Shown: in pieces, positions 31,282 to 39,930 of the stretch
Layout: every line of letters begins with the position of its first letter
Numbering within the stretch: the stretch's first letter is position 1
Source of the DNA: Prochlorococcus marinus XMU1408
GTDB taxonomy: Bacteria > Cyanobacteriota > Cyanobacteriia > PCC-6307 > Cyanobiaceae
Length of the DNA: 64,000 nt
NCBI RefSeq assembly: GCF_003208055.1
Contig: NZ_QJUE01000002.1
Location: 682,001 to 746,000, forward strand
Direction: 5' to 3'
The notes under the pieces: model-generated
The model's database searches: none
What the model was told of the DNA's origin: nothing
Seen by the model: the letters and a program-made list of their open reading frames with translations, nothing else
Program-made: the position numbers and the translations under genes

Positions 31282-31386
31282 ATGGAAAATGATTGGCTTT
31301 ATGAATTTCAAAATTATATGAAAAAATTTGGAATTCTTATATTTGTAATCATTATTATATTTTTAGCAATATTTATTATTTATTGA
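31282..31386 (+). CDS. Very small membrane peptide
   Basis: A 34-residue ORF with a long Ile/Phe-rich hydrophobic C-terminal segment (ILIFVIIIIFLAIFIIY) after a polar, aromatic N-terminus. Such single-span peptides are common in picocyanobacterial genomes, but AT-rich DNA also generates them by chance. ATG at 31282. Confidence 0.4.
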   Translation: MENDWLYEFQNYMKKFGILIFVIIIIFLAIFIIY

Positions 31387-31457
31387 AAAACCAATACTAT
31401 CTAATAATTCTGTGCCACTAAGCAAACAAATATAAGTTATATTATAAGAAAATTCTA

Positions 31458-32198
31458 ATGACAATAAAAGCTACCTATTACGGTGCAAATGGTTGGCTGA
31501 TTGAATTTGATAAAATCAGAATTTTAATCGATCCATGGTTGAATGGTGATTTAACATTCCCCCCTGGAGACTGGCTTATTAAAGGTGAATTGCGTAAAGA
31601 ACTCGATCCTCCTGATAATATAAATTTCTTATTGCTTACCCAAGGTCAACCAGATCATGCCCATCCACCAACACTCCAAAAAATAAATAAATCTATATCA
31701 GTGGTAGCTTCTCATGCAGCAAGCAAAGTAGTTAGCCGCTTGGGGTTTAAGAAGGTAACAACACTCAAGCCTGGAGATTGTTTCACGTATAAAAGCTTAA
31801 ATATCAAAGCAACTTCGGGAGCATCAGTTCCAAATCTTGAAAATGGTTATATAATTGATAATGATTTAGATTCCATTTATATTGAGCCACATGGTTATCT
31901 TGATAAAAAAATCAAACCAAGAAATATTAATGTTTTAATAACACCAGTAATAGATTTCTCATTACCTTTCGCTGGTAAATTTATTAGGGGTAAAACTGTA
32001 TTACCTGAACTTCTTAAATTATTTAATCCAAGTACAGTACTAGCAAGCACTACTGGAGGTGATATAACATTTACTGGAGTAATAAATAATTTAATTAAAG
32101 TAGATGGATCTGTTGATGATAATAAAATATTCAATGATCTTAATACAAATTTAATAAACCCTGAACCATTAAAACAATATATCTTCAGTAATAGTTAA
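31458..32198 (+). CDS. Metallo-beta-lactamase-fold protein with degenerate metal motif
   Basis: A 246-residue protein with the start ATYYGANGWLIEFDKIRILIDPWL typical of MBL-fold proteins. The metal motif HxHxDH is replaced by TQGQPDH followed by AHPPT (about residues 61-71), as in a group of plant and cyanobacterial proteins. Loss of the first two histidines suggests altered or absent hydrolase activity. It probably binds a substrate or a single metal. Confidence 0.75.
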   Translation: MTIKATYYGANGWLIEFDKIRILIDPWLNGDLTFPPGDWLIKGELRKELDPPDNINFLLLTQGQPDHAHPPTLQKINKSISVVASHAASKVVSRLGFKKVTTLKPGDCFTYKSLNIKATSGASVPNLENGYIIDNDLDSIYIEPHGYLDKKIKPRNINVLITPVIDFSLPFAGKFIRGKTVLPELLKLFNPSTVLASTTGGDITFTGVINNLIKVDGSVDDNKIFNDLNTNLINPEPLKQYIFSNS

Positions 32199-32209
32199 TA
32201 TTTAAAAAA

Positions 32210-32392
32210 TTATTTATTGTTTTTTTCATCTTGCAATATATAAAAGTCTGCTACATCTTTTAGCATTTTAATGACGACCTCATTGCTACACTTAGTTCTT
32301 TCTTGAAGTCTCATACAGGCTTCTTTGATATTAACAAAAGCATCCTCTGACATCTCAGAAAATTGATCCTCGCTATATTCAGTTTTATTCAT
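32210..32392 (-). CDS. Small protein of the LKEDTxC family (member 2)
   Basis: A 60-residue protein with CMRLQERTKC and then NEVVIKMLKDVADFYIL. The two cysteines 9 residues apart and the helix that follows align with those of 26134-26304. Soluble and helical. It is convergent with the MBL-fold gene, 11 bases apart. Function unknown. Confidence 0.65.
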   Translation of the reverse strand: MNKTEYSEDQFSEMSEDAFVNIKEACMRLQERTKCSNEVVIKMLKDVADFYILQDEKNNK

Positions 32393-32442
32393 TAGTTGTT
32401 TAAAGATTTTTTTTATACTAGTATATTGTGACTAAATTCAAA

Positions 32443-32775
32443 CTAAGTATTAATTAAATCTGATAGTAATTTAATTTGCTTACGATACTTAACAAGGGTT
32501 TTCAGGTCTTGAAAACCATCACTAGTTAGTATTTTTAAAAAAGATTTATCCATTCCTAAAATTGATTGACTTGAATCCTTTTCATCATCAATTGAGAAAA
32601 ATTGTTTTGTTTTCTCAAATAGGTTTTGATAAACATCTAAATCAGATTGATTTTGAAATACAGATCCATCATCAGCAATGAATGAATTTTTGTTAACACT
32701 CTTAAACAAAAATATTGATAGAAACACTATTGCCAGAATTATAAAAGATACAATTGAAAGAAATGTAATATCCAT
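32443..32775 (-). CDS. Membrane-anchored helical protein
   Basis: A 110-residue protein with a hydrophobic N-terminus (FLSIVSFIILAIVFLSIFLFK) followed by about 85 polar residues with a helical tendency and Leu/Lys-rich end (LKTLVKYRKQIKLLSDLI). Likely bitopic, with its tail in the cytoplasm or periplasm. Same direction as the previous small gene. No family recognised. Confidence 0.6.
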   Translation of the reverse strand: MDITFLSIVSFIILAIVFLSIFLFKSVNKNSFIADDGSVFQNQSDLDVYQNLFEKTKQFFSIDDEKDSSQSILGMDKSFLKILTSDGFQDLKTLVKYRKQIKLLSDLINT

Positions 32776-32945
32776 AAAGTTAGTTATTGCTACTATACAT
32801 ATTAGATGAAAAAGAATAAAAATGGCAATAAGTTAAAATATTAGTGAATTTACTCACTTAAGCCAGAAAGAATAAAAATAATATTTAATATTTTATTATA
32901 TTTAATATATTGGATATAATAAAATATTAATGTTGTAAGCAAAAA

Positions 32946-33092
32946 ATGAATTTATTATTCATTCTATTAATACTATCCATATTAATTTTTTGCGTCATTA
33001 TTTATATAAAGAAGCAATCTAAGCGAATGACTTATCTTAAAGCCAGTAAAAAGTGGGAAAGTGTAGTAAAAGAATTAAGTAGAAGAAAATAG
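32946..33092 (+). CDS. Small single-span membrane protein
   Basis: A 48-residue ORF with a hydrophobic N-terminus (LLFILLILSILIFCVIIYI) and a strongly basic tail (KKQSKRMTYLKASKKWE). The positive tail predicts a cytoplasmic C-terminus. It is convergent with the Nif11-like gene, 5 bases apart. Confidence 0.5.
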   Translation: MNLLFILLILSILIFCVIIYIKKQSKRMTYLKASKKWESVVKELSRRK

Positions 33093-33097
33093 GATAT

Positions 33098-33313
33098 TTA
33101 GTTATATTCTCCTGGTACGTCATTTTTTTGTACTGTCACTTTGCCAACTTTCTTACCAGAAAATCGTAGCAATTCATCGCCTGAGAACTCATAACCACGT
33201 CTCATGGCAATTAGAGCAACATCATCAGCAGTAGAAGACGAAATGACCTCATTTTTTAACGAATCGTCATTTTGCATTTCCTTTAAAAATCCTCTTAATT
33301 GATCTAATGACAT
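33098..33313 (-). CDS. Nif11-like domain small protein
   Basis: A 71-residue protein: LDQLRGFLKEMQNDDSLKNEV, then TADDVALIAMRRGYEFSGDEL, which is the Nif11 leader pattern. The tail (FSGKKVGKVTVQKNDVPGEYN) contains no cysteine, so it is not a lanthipeptide core. With 27666-27848 it makes two Nif11-like proteins in 6 kb. Function beyond precursor-leader roles is unknown for these cysteine-free forms. Confidence 0.75.
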   Translation of the reverse strand: MSLDQLRGFLKEMQNDDSLKNEVISSSTADDVALIAMRRGYEFSGDELLRFSGKKVGKVTVQKNDVPGEYN

Positions 33314-33452
33314 TTAATGCTATAAATTTCTATACATTATATATTTGACAAGCTTAATTGAATATAAAAAAATAAAATAATAACTCAGTTAACTATTTTT
33401 TGATCATTAGAATAATAAAAGAGTATTATTAAATAAATTAATCTAAAACTAA

Positions 33453-33689
33453 ATGAAGATTTTTTTAATTCTCATATTTTTAATGTTCTCCTTTGTAGAA
33501 AGTGCTACTTCATACCCTGAGAGTCAAATGGAGGACTGTATTTCAAGTGCATTAAGTAATCCAGCAACTAAGTCAATTTCAAAAGATTTAATAACTAATT
33601 ATTGTGATTGTGCACTTAAAGCTATTTTTGATGAAAATAAAGACATAAGAGAATCCGGATATGAATGCGCTAAGAAAAATTTTAATTGA
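33453..33689 (+). CDS. Secreted small cysteine-containing protein
   Basis: A 78-residue protein with a signal peptide (MKIFLILIFLMFSFVESATS, cleavage probably near residue 20) and a mature part of about 58 residues with four cysteines (MEDCIS, NYCDCAL, GYECAK). The C-x(n)-CxC-x(n)-C arrangement suggests two disulfides in the periplasm. No family recognised. Confidence 0.7.
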   Translation: MKIFLILIFLMFSFVESATSYPESQMEDCISSALSNPATKSISKDLITNYCDCALKAIFDENKDIRESGYECAKKNFN

Positions 33690-33755
33690 AAAGCGTTAAA
33701 TCAAATACAAACTATTTAAGTAACTAGAAAATTTAAATCCCCAAATCAAATACAG

Positions 33756-33953
33756 CTAAAAAAAGTTAGAATCAGACTTCCCCCAATCATTTGGTAATGC
33801 TAAAACCCAATCATCTATAGATGATCCCATCCATTCCTTATACTCTTGAAATATACATCTTCTAGTCTTAGCCTCGCTAGCAGATTCCATTCTTAAGACA
33901 GCATTTGCGAGAACATGTTGAAGAGTTAACTTCAAATCATTATCTGTACTCAT
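33756..33953 (-). CDS. Hypothetical small helical protein
   Basis: A 65-residue soluble protein starting MSTDNDLKLTLQHVL; an ATG 11 codons upstream (33986) adds residues unlike a normal N-terminus. It contains one cysteine and a Trp-rich C-terminal half (EYKEWMGSSIDDWVLALPNDWGK). Function unknown. Confidence 0.6.
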   Translation of the reverse strand: MSTDNDLKLTLQHVLANAVLRMESASEAKTRRCIFQEYKEWMGSSIDDWVLALPNDWGKSDSNFF

Positions 33954-34038
33954 AAAATCTAGTTGATAACTTATATTTATACACATAGCAATAAATTAAA
34001 AAAAAACACATGTAGATCTTTCTACGAGCATAAAAATT

Positions 34039-34218
34039 ATGGTTTTTCATACAGCTAAATTGAGAGTAAAAGAACTCGCAGAGGCTATGAGCGTTGATCC
34101 CCCAGAAATAATTGCAACATGTATTATTCTAAAAATACCAGCATCAAGCCCACTCTCATCATTAACAATTGAGCAAAGCAAAAAAATAATTGATTATTTA
34201 AAAAAAAATAAAATCTAA
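34039..34218 (+). CDS. Stand-alone IF2 N-terminal-like domain protein
   Basis: A 59-residue soluble protein. LRVKELAEAMSVDPPEIIATCIILKIPASSPLSS followed by IEQSKKIIDYLKK resembles the IF2_N module found at the N-terminus of translation initiation factor 2 (R-V-x-E-L-A, then pairs of helices). Here it stands alone without the GTPase. It could bind ribosome or RNA, or be a reused helical module. ATG at 34039. Confidence 0.55.
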   Translation: MVFHTAKLRVKELAEAMSVDPPEIIATCIILKIPASSPLSSLTIEQSKKIIDYLKKNKI

Positions 34219-34286
34219 AACAACTGATACTCAAACCTAATTCAATCAATAATAATACATAAAAATATTAAAATGAATAAAAAAGG

Positions 34287-34508
34287 TTACAAATCATTTG
34301 CCTCTCTAAACAAGGCATCTTGGTAATCAGAATCTTTTTTTAAATTTTCCATCTTGACAGGGTCAAAGTGATTAATAAGTGACTTTCCAAAGTCAAATAT
34401 TTCCATGTCAGATAAGCCTTTATCTCGTAATCCTGCAAGAATTGCTGATATATCTTGATAAGCATCCTCAAATAATTCTTTTTTGTCCTCAGAGCTAAGA
34501 AGATCCAT
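34287..34508 (-). CDS. Hypothetical small acidic helical protein
   Basis: A 73-residue acidic soluble protein, MDLLSSEDKKELFEDAYQDI then ILAGLRDKGLSDMEIFDFGKSL and a C-terminal helix with YQDALFREA. The Leu-spaced pattern suggests a helical bundle or coiled coil. Convergent with the IF2_N-like gene. No family recognised. Confidence 0.6.
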   Translation of the reverse strand: MDLLSSEDKKELFEDAYQDISAILAGLRDKGLSDMEIFDFGKSLINHFDPVKMENLKKDSDYQDALFREANDL

Positions 34509-34681
34509 ATCAGATAATTAATAAATATGAATAAGATTGTATCTACTATAATTAAAAAATGAAGTCACTTCACTATTTAATTTAATCTATAAGATTAATA
34601 GCGGTACAAACTATGCATATAAATGCATAAAAGATTTATTACATTAATACTATACTATTATTATCATTTGAAGGGCATGAT

Positions 34682-35722
34682 TTGAAGCTACTGAAAGGCA
34701 ATAACTATAAAAGCTATTTAAAAGTATGGGCAGCTCCAATATCTTTACTGGTTTTATTGTTTTTTTTTGGCGCTATAGGTTATCGCATAACAGAAGGCTG
34801 GGATTGGGGAGATTGCTTATGGATGGTCTTAATTACAATTACAACTATTGGCTTTGGTGAAGTTGAGGTATTGAGTTCCTCTGGAAGAATAATAACTTTT
34901 CTAATTATTGGAGGCGGATTATTTGTAGTTCAATTAACTCTGCAAAGGTTTTTACAATTGTCTGAACTAGGATATTTCATAAAATTAGAAGAGCTAAGAT
35001 TAAGGAGATTAATTAGAAGAATGAAAAATCATGTAATCGTATGTGGATATGGTCGAACAGGAAAAGAAATTGCTGATCAACTTAAATCTGAAAAAATATC
35101 AACAATAATAATAGAAAATAACCTTACAAGAAAAAACGAAGCAGAAGAAAAAGGTTTTAATGTCCTTATGGAAGATGCCACAATGGACGAAACACTATTG
35201 CTTGCAGGAATTAAAAATTGTCGAAGTTTAGTGGTTACCTTGCCAAATGACGCAGCAAATCTATATGTGGTACTAAGTGCTAAAGCTTTAAATAATAGTT
35301 GCAGATTAATAGCTAGAGCAGCTACAGAAGAAGCAGCCAATAAGTTAAAACTTGCCGGAGCAAATGCAGTTGTTAGTCCATATGTAGCAGCAGGTAGAAC
35401 AATGGCAGCCTCTGCATTGAGACCAATAGCCGTAGATTTTATGGATTTATTGGCAGGCTCTGATTGTGAAATTGAGGAGTTTAAGTTAACGGAAAATATA
35501 GAAAAAATAGTTAATTTCACCACTCAAAGTGAAAAAGGGGTTGATTTTTCTAACCTTGACGGAGCCTTACTTTTAGCCACAAAGGTCTCTGGAAAGTTAA
35601 GTGGTAACCCAAAAGATAAGATCAACTTATCTCCAGGTATGATTTTAATATTCCTTGGAAGTCAAAAACAATTAGAGAACATCAGATACAAATTAAGTGA
35701 AATTTTGGTAAAAACAACTTAA
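34682..35722 (+). CDS. Potassium channel with TrkA-N (RCK) domain
   Basis: A 346-residue K+ channel protomer. Two membrane segments (about 14-30 and 66-88) flank a pore helix and the selectivity filter TITTIGFGEVEV near 52-63. The cytosolic RCK domain begins VIVCGYGRTGKEIADQL near 117 and ends in a TrkA-C-like region. Channels of this type are tetramers gated by nucleotide or Ca2+ binding to RCK. The start is TTG at 34682: the ATG just upstream (34678) is followed at once by a stop. Confidence 0.85.
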   Translation: MKLLKGNNYKSYLKVWAAPISLLVLLFFFGAIGYRITEGWDWGDCLWMVLITITTIGFGEVEVLSSSGRIITFLIIGGGLFVVQLTLQRFLQLSELGYFIKLEELRLRRLIRRMKNHVIVCGYGRTGKEIADQLKSEKISTIIIENNLTRKNEAEEKGFNVLMEDATMDETLLLAGIKNCRSLVVTLPNDAANLYVVLSAKALNNSCRLIARAATEEAANKLKLAGANAVVSPYVAAGRTMAASALRPIAVDFMDLLAGSDCEIEEFKLTENIEKIVNFTTQSEKGVDFSNLDGALLLATKVSGKLSGNPKDKINLSPGMILIFLGSQKQLENIRYKLSEILVKTT

Positions 35723-35822
35723 ATCTTCTCTTGGCTATCAGCCAATCGTGGGTTAACACTACAAAAAGGGAATAACAAAATGAATGATTTGTAGTTAGAA
35801 CAATTAAGAATAAATCCTAGAG

Positions 35823-36074
35823 ATGCAATTAGAAATTCAAAAAAAAAGAAAAATGATTGTCAAGAAATCTTGTGATCATACACAATTCAACGATCAACAT
35901 TTTACGAGAGATTATGTTGACTTCTTAAACGAGGCAGGATGGAGATTAGAGAAGAAACTACCATCTAATAGTAATCATTATTCAGATCTGCTAGAAGACA
36001 CAGAATGGAATTCTATTAATTCCAATATTAAGAAATTAAAGCACTATAGAAGGGATCTTGATGCCTTGAGTTGA
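35823..36074 (+). CDS. Hypothetical small basic protein
   Basis: An 83-residue soluble protein, basic at the N-terminus (MQLEIQKKRKMIVKKSCDH), with a Trp-Arg-Leu motif (GWRLEKKL) and a C-terminal helix (LKHYRRDLDAL). The central NDQHFTRDYVDFLNEAGW stretch may be a small DNA- or RNA-binding helix, but this is speculative. An ATG at codon 11 is another possible start. No family recognised. Confidence 0.55.
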   Translation: MQLEIQKKRKMIVKKSCDHTQFNDQHFTRDYVDFLNEAGWRLEKKLPSNSNHYSDLLEDTEWNSINSNIKKLKHYRRDLDALS

Positions 36075-36148
36075 GATAGTTATGTAAATAAAGCTTAAAA
36101 TCTTTGATTATATATAATAGGTAGAATAATAAACATTAAGGATATCTA

Positions 36149-36277
36149 ATGGAATCTACACAAAAAACAAGGAAGATATGGGTGTTTGTTATTTGCCTAA
36201 ACTTAACAGCTATATTAGGCGCATTCTATTTGAGATCAATTGGAATTGATCTTTATGCATTTAGAGGTGGTTCGTAA
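36149..36277 (+). CDS. Very small membrane peptide
   Basis: A 42-residue ORF with a basic N-terminus (MESTQKTRK) and a hydrophobic middle (IWVFVICLNLTAILGAFYL), so it is probably a type II single-span peptide. It starts 72 bases after the previous stop in the same direction. Confidence 0.5.
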   Translation: MESTQKTRKIWVFVICLNLTAILGAFYLRSIGIDLYAFRGGS

Positions 36278-36328
36278 GGTACCAAAAATCAATCACTATT
36301 GTTTAGCAAAACATTAAATTATTAAGCT

Positions 36329-36571
36329 ATGGACGAGCAAAAAGAAAGCAATTGGAAAAAAATACTTGATAATGTATTGATTTATAATCTATACATATTA
36401 ATAATAGGTGCGATATTTCTATTATTAAGTTTTATATTAAGCGTAAATGGAAATCCAAATCTATTCACTTTATTTCAAAGTCTATGGTATCCGATCTTTA
36501 TTCCTTCATTAAGTCTATTTTTTACAGCAATATCTATTGAGGCACTCTTCAACCGATTAAATAATGGATAG
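36329..36571 (+). CDS. Small two-span membrane protein
   Basis: An 80-residue protein with two hydrophobic segments, ILIIGAIFLLLSFILSV and PSLSLFFTAISIEALF, separated by a loop containing NPNLFTLFQSLWYP. N- and C-termini are polar and likely on the same side. No family recognised. Confidence 0.6.
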   Translation: MDEQKESNWKKILDNVLIYNLYILIIGAIFLLLSFILSVNGNPNLFTLFQSLWYPIFIPSLSLFFTAISIEALFNRLNNG

Positions 36572-36672
36572 CGCTAAAATAGATCCTCCGTGTTCAATTT
36601 GTTAACATATAAAAGGAAACAATTGCTATAAAAAAAAATATTATTATAAAATAGGAAAAATTAATAACAAAG

Positions 36673-36819
36673 ATGAGGTTTAAAGTCAGTTTGATTGACC
36701 CTGTAGGCAAATTATTCGAAGAGACCATTATCGCTAATAATGAAAACGAAGCTAAAGCGCATGTTCAGACAATTAATCCAAACTCAAAGGTAGTTGATGC
36801 AAAATGGGTTTATAAATAA
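36673..36819 (+). CDS. Hypothetical small soluble protein
   Basis: A 48-residue soluble protein with alternating strand and helix: FKVSLIDPVGKLFEETIIA, then NNENEAKAHVQTINP and a C-terminal strand KVVDAKWVYK. This looks like a compact beta-alpha-beta unit. No family recognised, but the composition is protein-like rather than random. Confidence 0.55.
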   Translation: MRFKVSLIDPVGKLFEETIIANNENEAKAHVQTINPNSKVVDAKWVYK

Positions 36820-36835
36820 ATACTAATCGAAGAAA

Positions 36836-37195
36836 ATGGAAGAACTTAGCTACAAAGATCTAACACAAGCCGAATTAGATTCCCTTAAAGATATATATAT
36901 ATCAAATCGGGTAACCTCAATGACAGAGGCTGATCTAAGGAAATTTGTAAGAGAAATAATTATTGATCAAATTAAAGGCACTGTTGGACATGCTGAAGAA
37001 AAAGAGGCTTGGGCAGAAATTAAAGAATATTTCTCAGATGACTTCAGTAAAAAGATTCTTGAAGTTAAAGAGAAAAGCGCCAAAAACCCAAAAAACGATT
37101 TAAAAAGTCCGGAAGAGATTGAATTTAATAAAAGACTTAGTCTTCTTAAGCGACAACAAGAGGAAAAATCAAGCAAAGATATGTGGGAAGATTAA
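36836..37195 (+). CDS. Hypothetical helical protein
   Basis: A 119-residue soluble, highly charged protein. LTQAELDSLKDIYISNRV, TEADLRKFVREII and then GHAEEKEAWAEIKEYF form successive helices; the last 45 residues are Lys/Glu-rich and likely coiled coil or disordered. The pattern recalls small picocyanobacterial proteins of unknown role. It starts 16 bases after the previous gene. Confidence 0.65.
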   Translation: MEELSYKDLTQAELDSLKDIYISNRVTSMTEADLRKFVREIIIDQIKGTVGHAEEKEAWAEIKEYFSDDFSKKILEVKEKSAKNPKNDLKSPEEIEFNKRLSLLKRQQEEKSSKDMWED

Positions 37196-37217
37196 TAATT
37201 CAGAGTAGCAGTATTTT

Positions 37218-37766
37218 TTAAAGTAAAAAAACCGAAGCAACCTTAAAGAATAAAGCAGATAGGAAAAATATAAATGTACTTGATAATCTATATTTTATTT
37301 CATTCCAAAAACTTAGATATTTATCCGATTTAAGAAATAAAGTAATAAAGGAAAAAAAATATGAAATCTTCTCCATTAGAGAAAGTGACCTATAAAGTAT
37401 GTTTTCTAAATCATTAACAGTTAAATACATAAAAGTAAGTACAATAAAAAACATACATAGTAATAAGCAGCATGATTTTATTAAATTTTCTAAAATAACC
37501 CTTTTAGAATATTTGATTTTATTAATTCTCCGTTTAATCTCTCTAATATGTTTTTGATCTAGTCGAAAATACTCAGTTTGAGGGATCCTCACATTTTTAT
37601 ATCTTTGATGGAATTCCTTCTCTAATTTCTTAAATTGGTCTGAATATAATTTTGCAACAATATAATCTGGTTTTAATTGACGCATCCTATTATCAAGATT
37701 TTTAGTTATTCCAATCTTATATAAGTTACCATTTTTAATTAAATACAACCAACCACTCATATACAT
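37218..37766 (-). CDS. GIY-YIG-like nuclease domain fused to membrane segments
   Basis: A 182-residue protein. Residues 4-85 form a GIY-YIG/T5orf172-type domain: WLYLIKN, YKIGIT, then NLDNRMRQL with the catalytic Arg, FHQRYKNVRIP and TEYFRL with the catalytic Glu. The remaining part holds two hydrophobic segments (about 106-124 and 158-182). The GIY-YIG domain is normally cytosolic and soluble; the membrane extension is unusual. The start may be the ATG two codons in (37760). Confidence 0.7.
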   Translation of the reverse strand: MYMSGWLYLIKNGNLYKIGITKNLDNRMRQLKPDYIVAKLYSDQFKKLEKEFHQRYKNVRIPQTEYFRLDQKHIREIKRRINKIKYSKRVILENLIKSCCLLLCMFFIVLTFMYLTVNDLENILYRSLSLMEKISYFFSFITLFLKSDKYLSFWNEIKYRLSSTFIFFLSALFFKVASVFLL

Positions 37767-37839
37767 TAATAATTTAATAAAATTATATTATTAAAAAAGA
37801 AACTTTATAATAATATTTTTATAAATATATATTATTTAA

Positions 37840-39138
37840 TTATGCTGCCTCAGTGTTGCTAATTAAGTTAAACTTCTCTCTCATAGTGGGGTTATTTCTA
37901 GTCAATCTCTTCACAGTGACATCTTGAGCTTTATCATTAGCCAAACGTAGATTTCTATCTGCACCAAGTAACGCATCTTTAGTTTTTTGCAAATGATTGA
38001 TAGATTTATCTATTTCAATAATAGCGGATTCGAAACGTTTTGAAGCGAGTGAATAATTTTTACCAAAAGCATCTTTAAATAATTCAAGACTCTTTTCAAA
38101 ATTAGTAATGTCTATATTTTGTTCTTTAATTAGTGCTAATTCGGCCTTATATTCTAGAGCTTTTATTGAGGTATTTCTTAATAAAGAAATAATAGGCATG
38201 AAACATTGTGGACGTACAACATACATTTTTGGATATCGATATGAAACATCAACAATACCAGAATTAAATAAATCATTATCAGATTCTAATAACGAAACTA
38301 AAACTGCGTATTCACAATTCTTTTCAATACGATCCTTATTTAACTGTTTAAAGAAATCCTCGTTTTTCTTCTTTGTAGATGTAGTATCACATTCATTTTT
38401 CATCTCAAACATAATGGATACGATTTCGTTTCCTTTATTATCGTTATCACGAAAAATATAGTCTCCTTTGGTTCCCTGGCTAGAATCATTATCTTTTTCA
38501 AAATATGCATTAGGAAAAGCGCTTGCACGCAAACGATTAAATTCATTTTCGCAATGTTGCTCCAGTGACTCACCTACCATTTTTGTAGAGAGTTTTATTT
38601 TCATATCTCGAAGACGTTCAATGAGATCATCACGTTCTTTTAACTTCATCTCATACTTCATTTTTATTGACCTTTCAGATAACTCTTTTTGTAATTCAAC
38701 TTTATCTAGATTATTCTTAATCTTTTCATAGTCTTCTTTAAATTCAGTAATTGCACTAGAAACAGCTATTTTTTTATCATATTCATTATTTTCTTTAGTT
38801 TTATCCAACAAAAAAGCTAGAGAATCTCGTTCTTTTTCCAAAGCGTGTTTTATTTTGTTGACGGCCATGTTTTTCTCAGCATCAGCTGCAAACAACTGCG
38901 ACTGAAGAGCCTGTAGTTTTTTTTCATATAAAAATGAAGCCTCTTGCATTTGAATGCGAATATTATTAACTGCAAGATCAATTGATTTATTTTTATCAGC
39001 TTCTAAGAGTTCTAATCTTTTGCTGATTTCTTCTTCAAACTCCTGATCTCTTACTTGCTTAATTATGTTGGAGTAACTATCTTCATCTATTCTTATGGAA
39101 CTCCCACATTCAGGACATTTAATTTCATTCATATCCAA
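37840..39138 (-). CDS. DUF2130 protein with PD-(D/E)XK-like nuclease motif
   Basis: A 432-residue protein. The N-terminus holds a CPECG pair that may bind zinc. Residues about 25-200 are a long coiled coil. The C-terminal DUF2130 region shows GTKGDYIF near 220 and then IMFEMKNE near 239, a D-x(n)-E-x-K pattern like a PD-(D/E)XK nuclease. Family members are soluble and widely distributed, without an agreed function. It is in the same direction as the GIY-YIG gene, 73 bases away. Confidence 0.8.
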   Translation of the reverse strand: MDMNEIKCPECGSSIRIDEDSYSNIIKQVRDQEFEEEISKRLELLEADKNKSIDLAVNNIRIQMQEASFLYEKKLQALQSQLFAADAEKNMAVNKIKHALEKERDSLAFLLDKTKENNEYDKKIAVSSAITEFKEDYEKIKNNLDKVELQKELSERSIKMKYEMKLKERDDLIERLRDMKIKLSTKMVGESLEQHCENEFNRLRASAFPNAYFEKDNDSSQGTKGDYIFRDNDNKGNEIVSIMFEMKNECDTTSTKKKNEDFFKQLNKDRIEKNCEYAVLVSLLESDNDLFNSGIVDVSYRYPKMYVVRPQCFMPIISLLRNTSIKALEYKAELALIKEQNIDITNFEKSLELFKDAFGKNYSLASKRFESAIIEIDKSINHLQKTKDALLGADRNLRLANDKAQDVTVKRLTRNNPTMREKFNLISNTEAA

Positions 39139-39279
39139 TTAAAAAAAGAAAAAGCAGTTTAATAGATTCTTTTTATCTTCTTTATGCTTATCAAGCAACT
39201 AATATGTTAAACCCAAAAAGCAACAGATAACAAAGTTTTCAGAATAAAAATGTCTTCAATCGAGGCTTAAAATTAAAAA

Positions 39280-39549
39280 TTATTTTTTGGAGCATGGGTA
39301 AATGCTTGACAAATCAGCTTTATTTTCCTTGATTGCATCGGCTTTCCATTTGAGCCATTTCCGATTTCGTGAAAACTCTTCTTCTTCCCAAATTTGATTT
39401 TGAAATATTAATATGCCACAAATTAAAAAAAAGATTATCGCGCCAAATAAAAAATACGTATCAATCTTTAATGATGCATTTGAATAGCGTATATAGGAGA
39501 GGATTATCAACATAATGTCCTTTATGAGCGAATAGCTTCCAAAAAACAA
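39280..39549 (-). CDS. Small two-span membrane protein
   Basis: An 89-residue protein with a hydrophobic N-terminal segment (IMLIILSYIRY), a second span (YFLFGAIIFFLICGILIF) and a charged C-terminal tail with WEEEEFSRNRKWLKWK. An ATG at codon 13 is a possible alternative start. No family recognised. Confidence 0.5.
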   Translation of the reverse strand: MFFGSYSLIKDIMLIILSYIRYSNASLKIDTYFLFGAIIFFLICGILIFQNQIWEEEEFSRNRKWLKWKADAIKENKADLSSIYPCSKK

Positions 39550-39756
39550 ACGTAGTGTTAATACTAAAGAATTTTAGCGGTAAGTGAGGAATTATTAAAA
39601 ACAAAACATCAAAAATATTTGAATCAATCAAAGACTTAACAAATATATGTCATATAGTATGTGAAATATATATAAAATTTCATTAATAACTTTTACTACA
39701 TTATACAAACTTAGATACAAATTAACTTAATGTTGCTTCGTATTTATAGAAATGAA

Positions 39757-39930
39757 ATGTCCTATCTAAACTTTGCTCTTGCCCACTCTGAGCTAGGTAT
39801 AAGTCACTTCACTACTGATTTGATTCTAGTTCTTTCATTCGCTATAGTAACAGCACTTCCTATGTCATTATTACGACCACAGATACAAGAGGAAAACGTT
39901 AAGAGTAGTATATTTAAGAATACGAACTAA
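39757..39930 (+). CDS. Small single-span membrane protein
   Basis: A 57-residue protein from the ATG at 39757 (an in-frame ATG at 39730 would add 9 residues). It carries one hydrophobic segment (DLILVLSFAIVTALPMSLL) after an N-terminal stretch with HSELGISHF. No family recognised. Confidence 0.5.
   Translation: MSYLNFALAHSELGISHFTTDLILVLSFAIVTALPMSLLRPQIQEENVKSSIFKNTN

Noticed and set aside
27666-33313. Lanthipeptide (prochlorosin) cluster from the Nif11 domains
   Set aside because: No cysteine-rich core, no double-Gly site and no LanM-like enzyme in the window.
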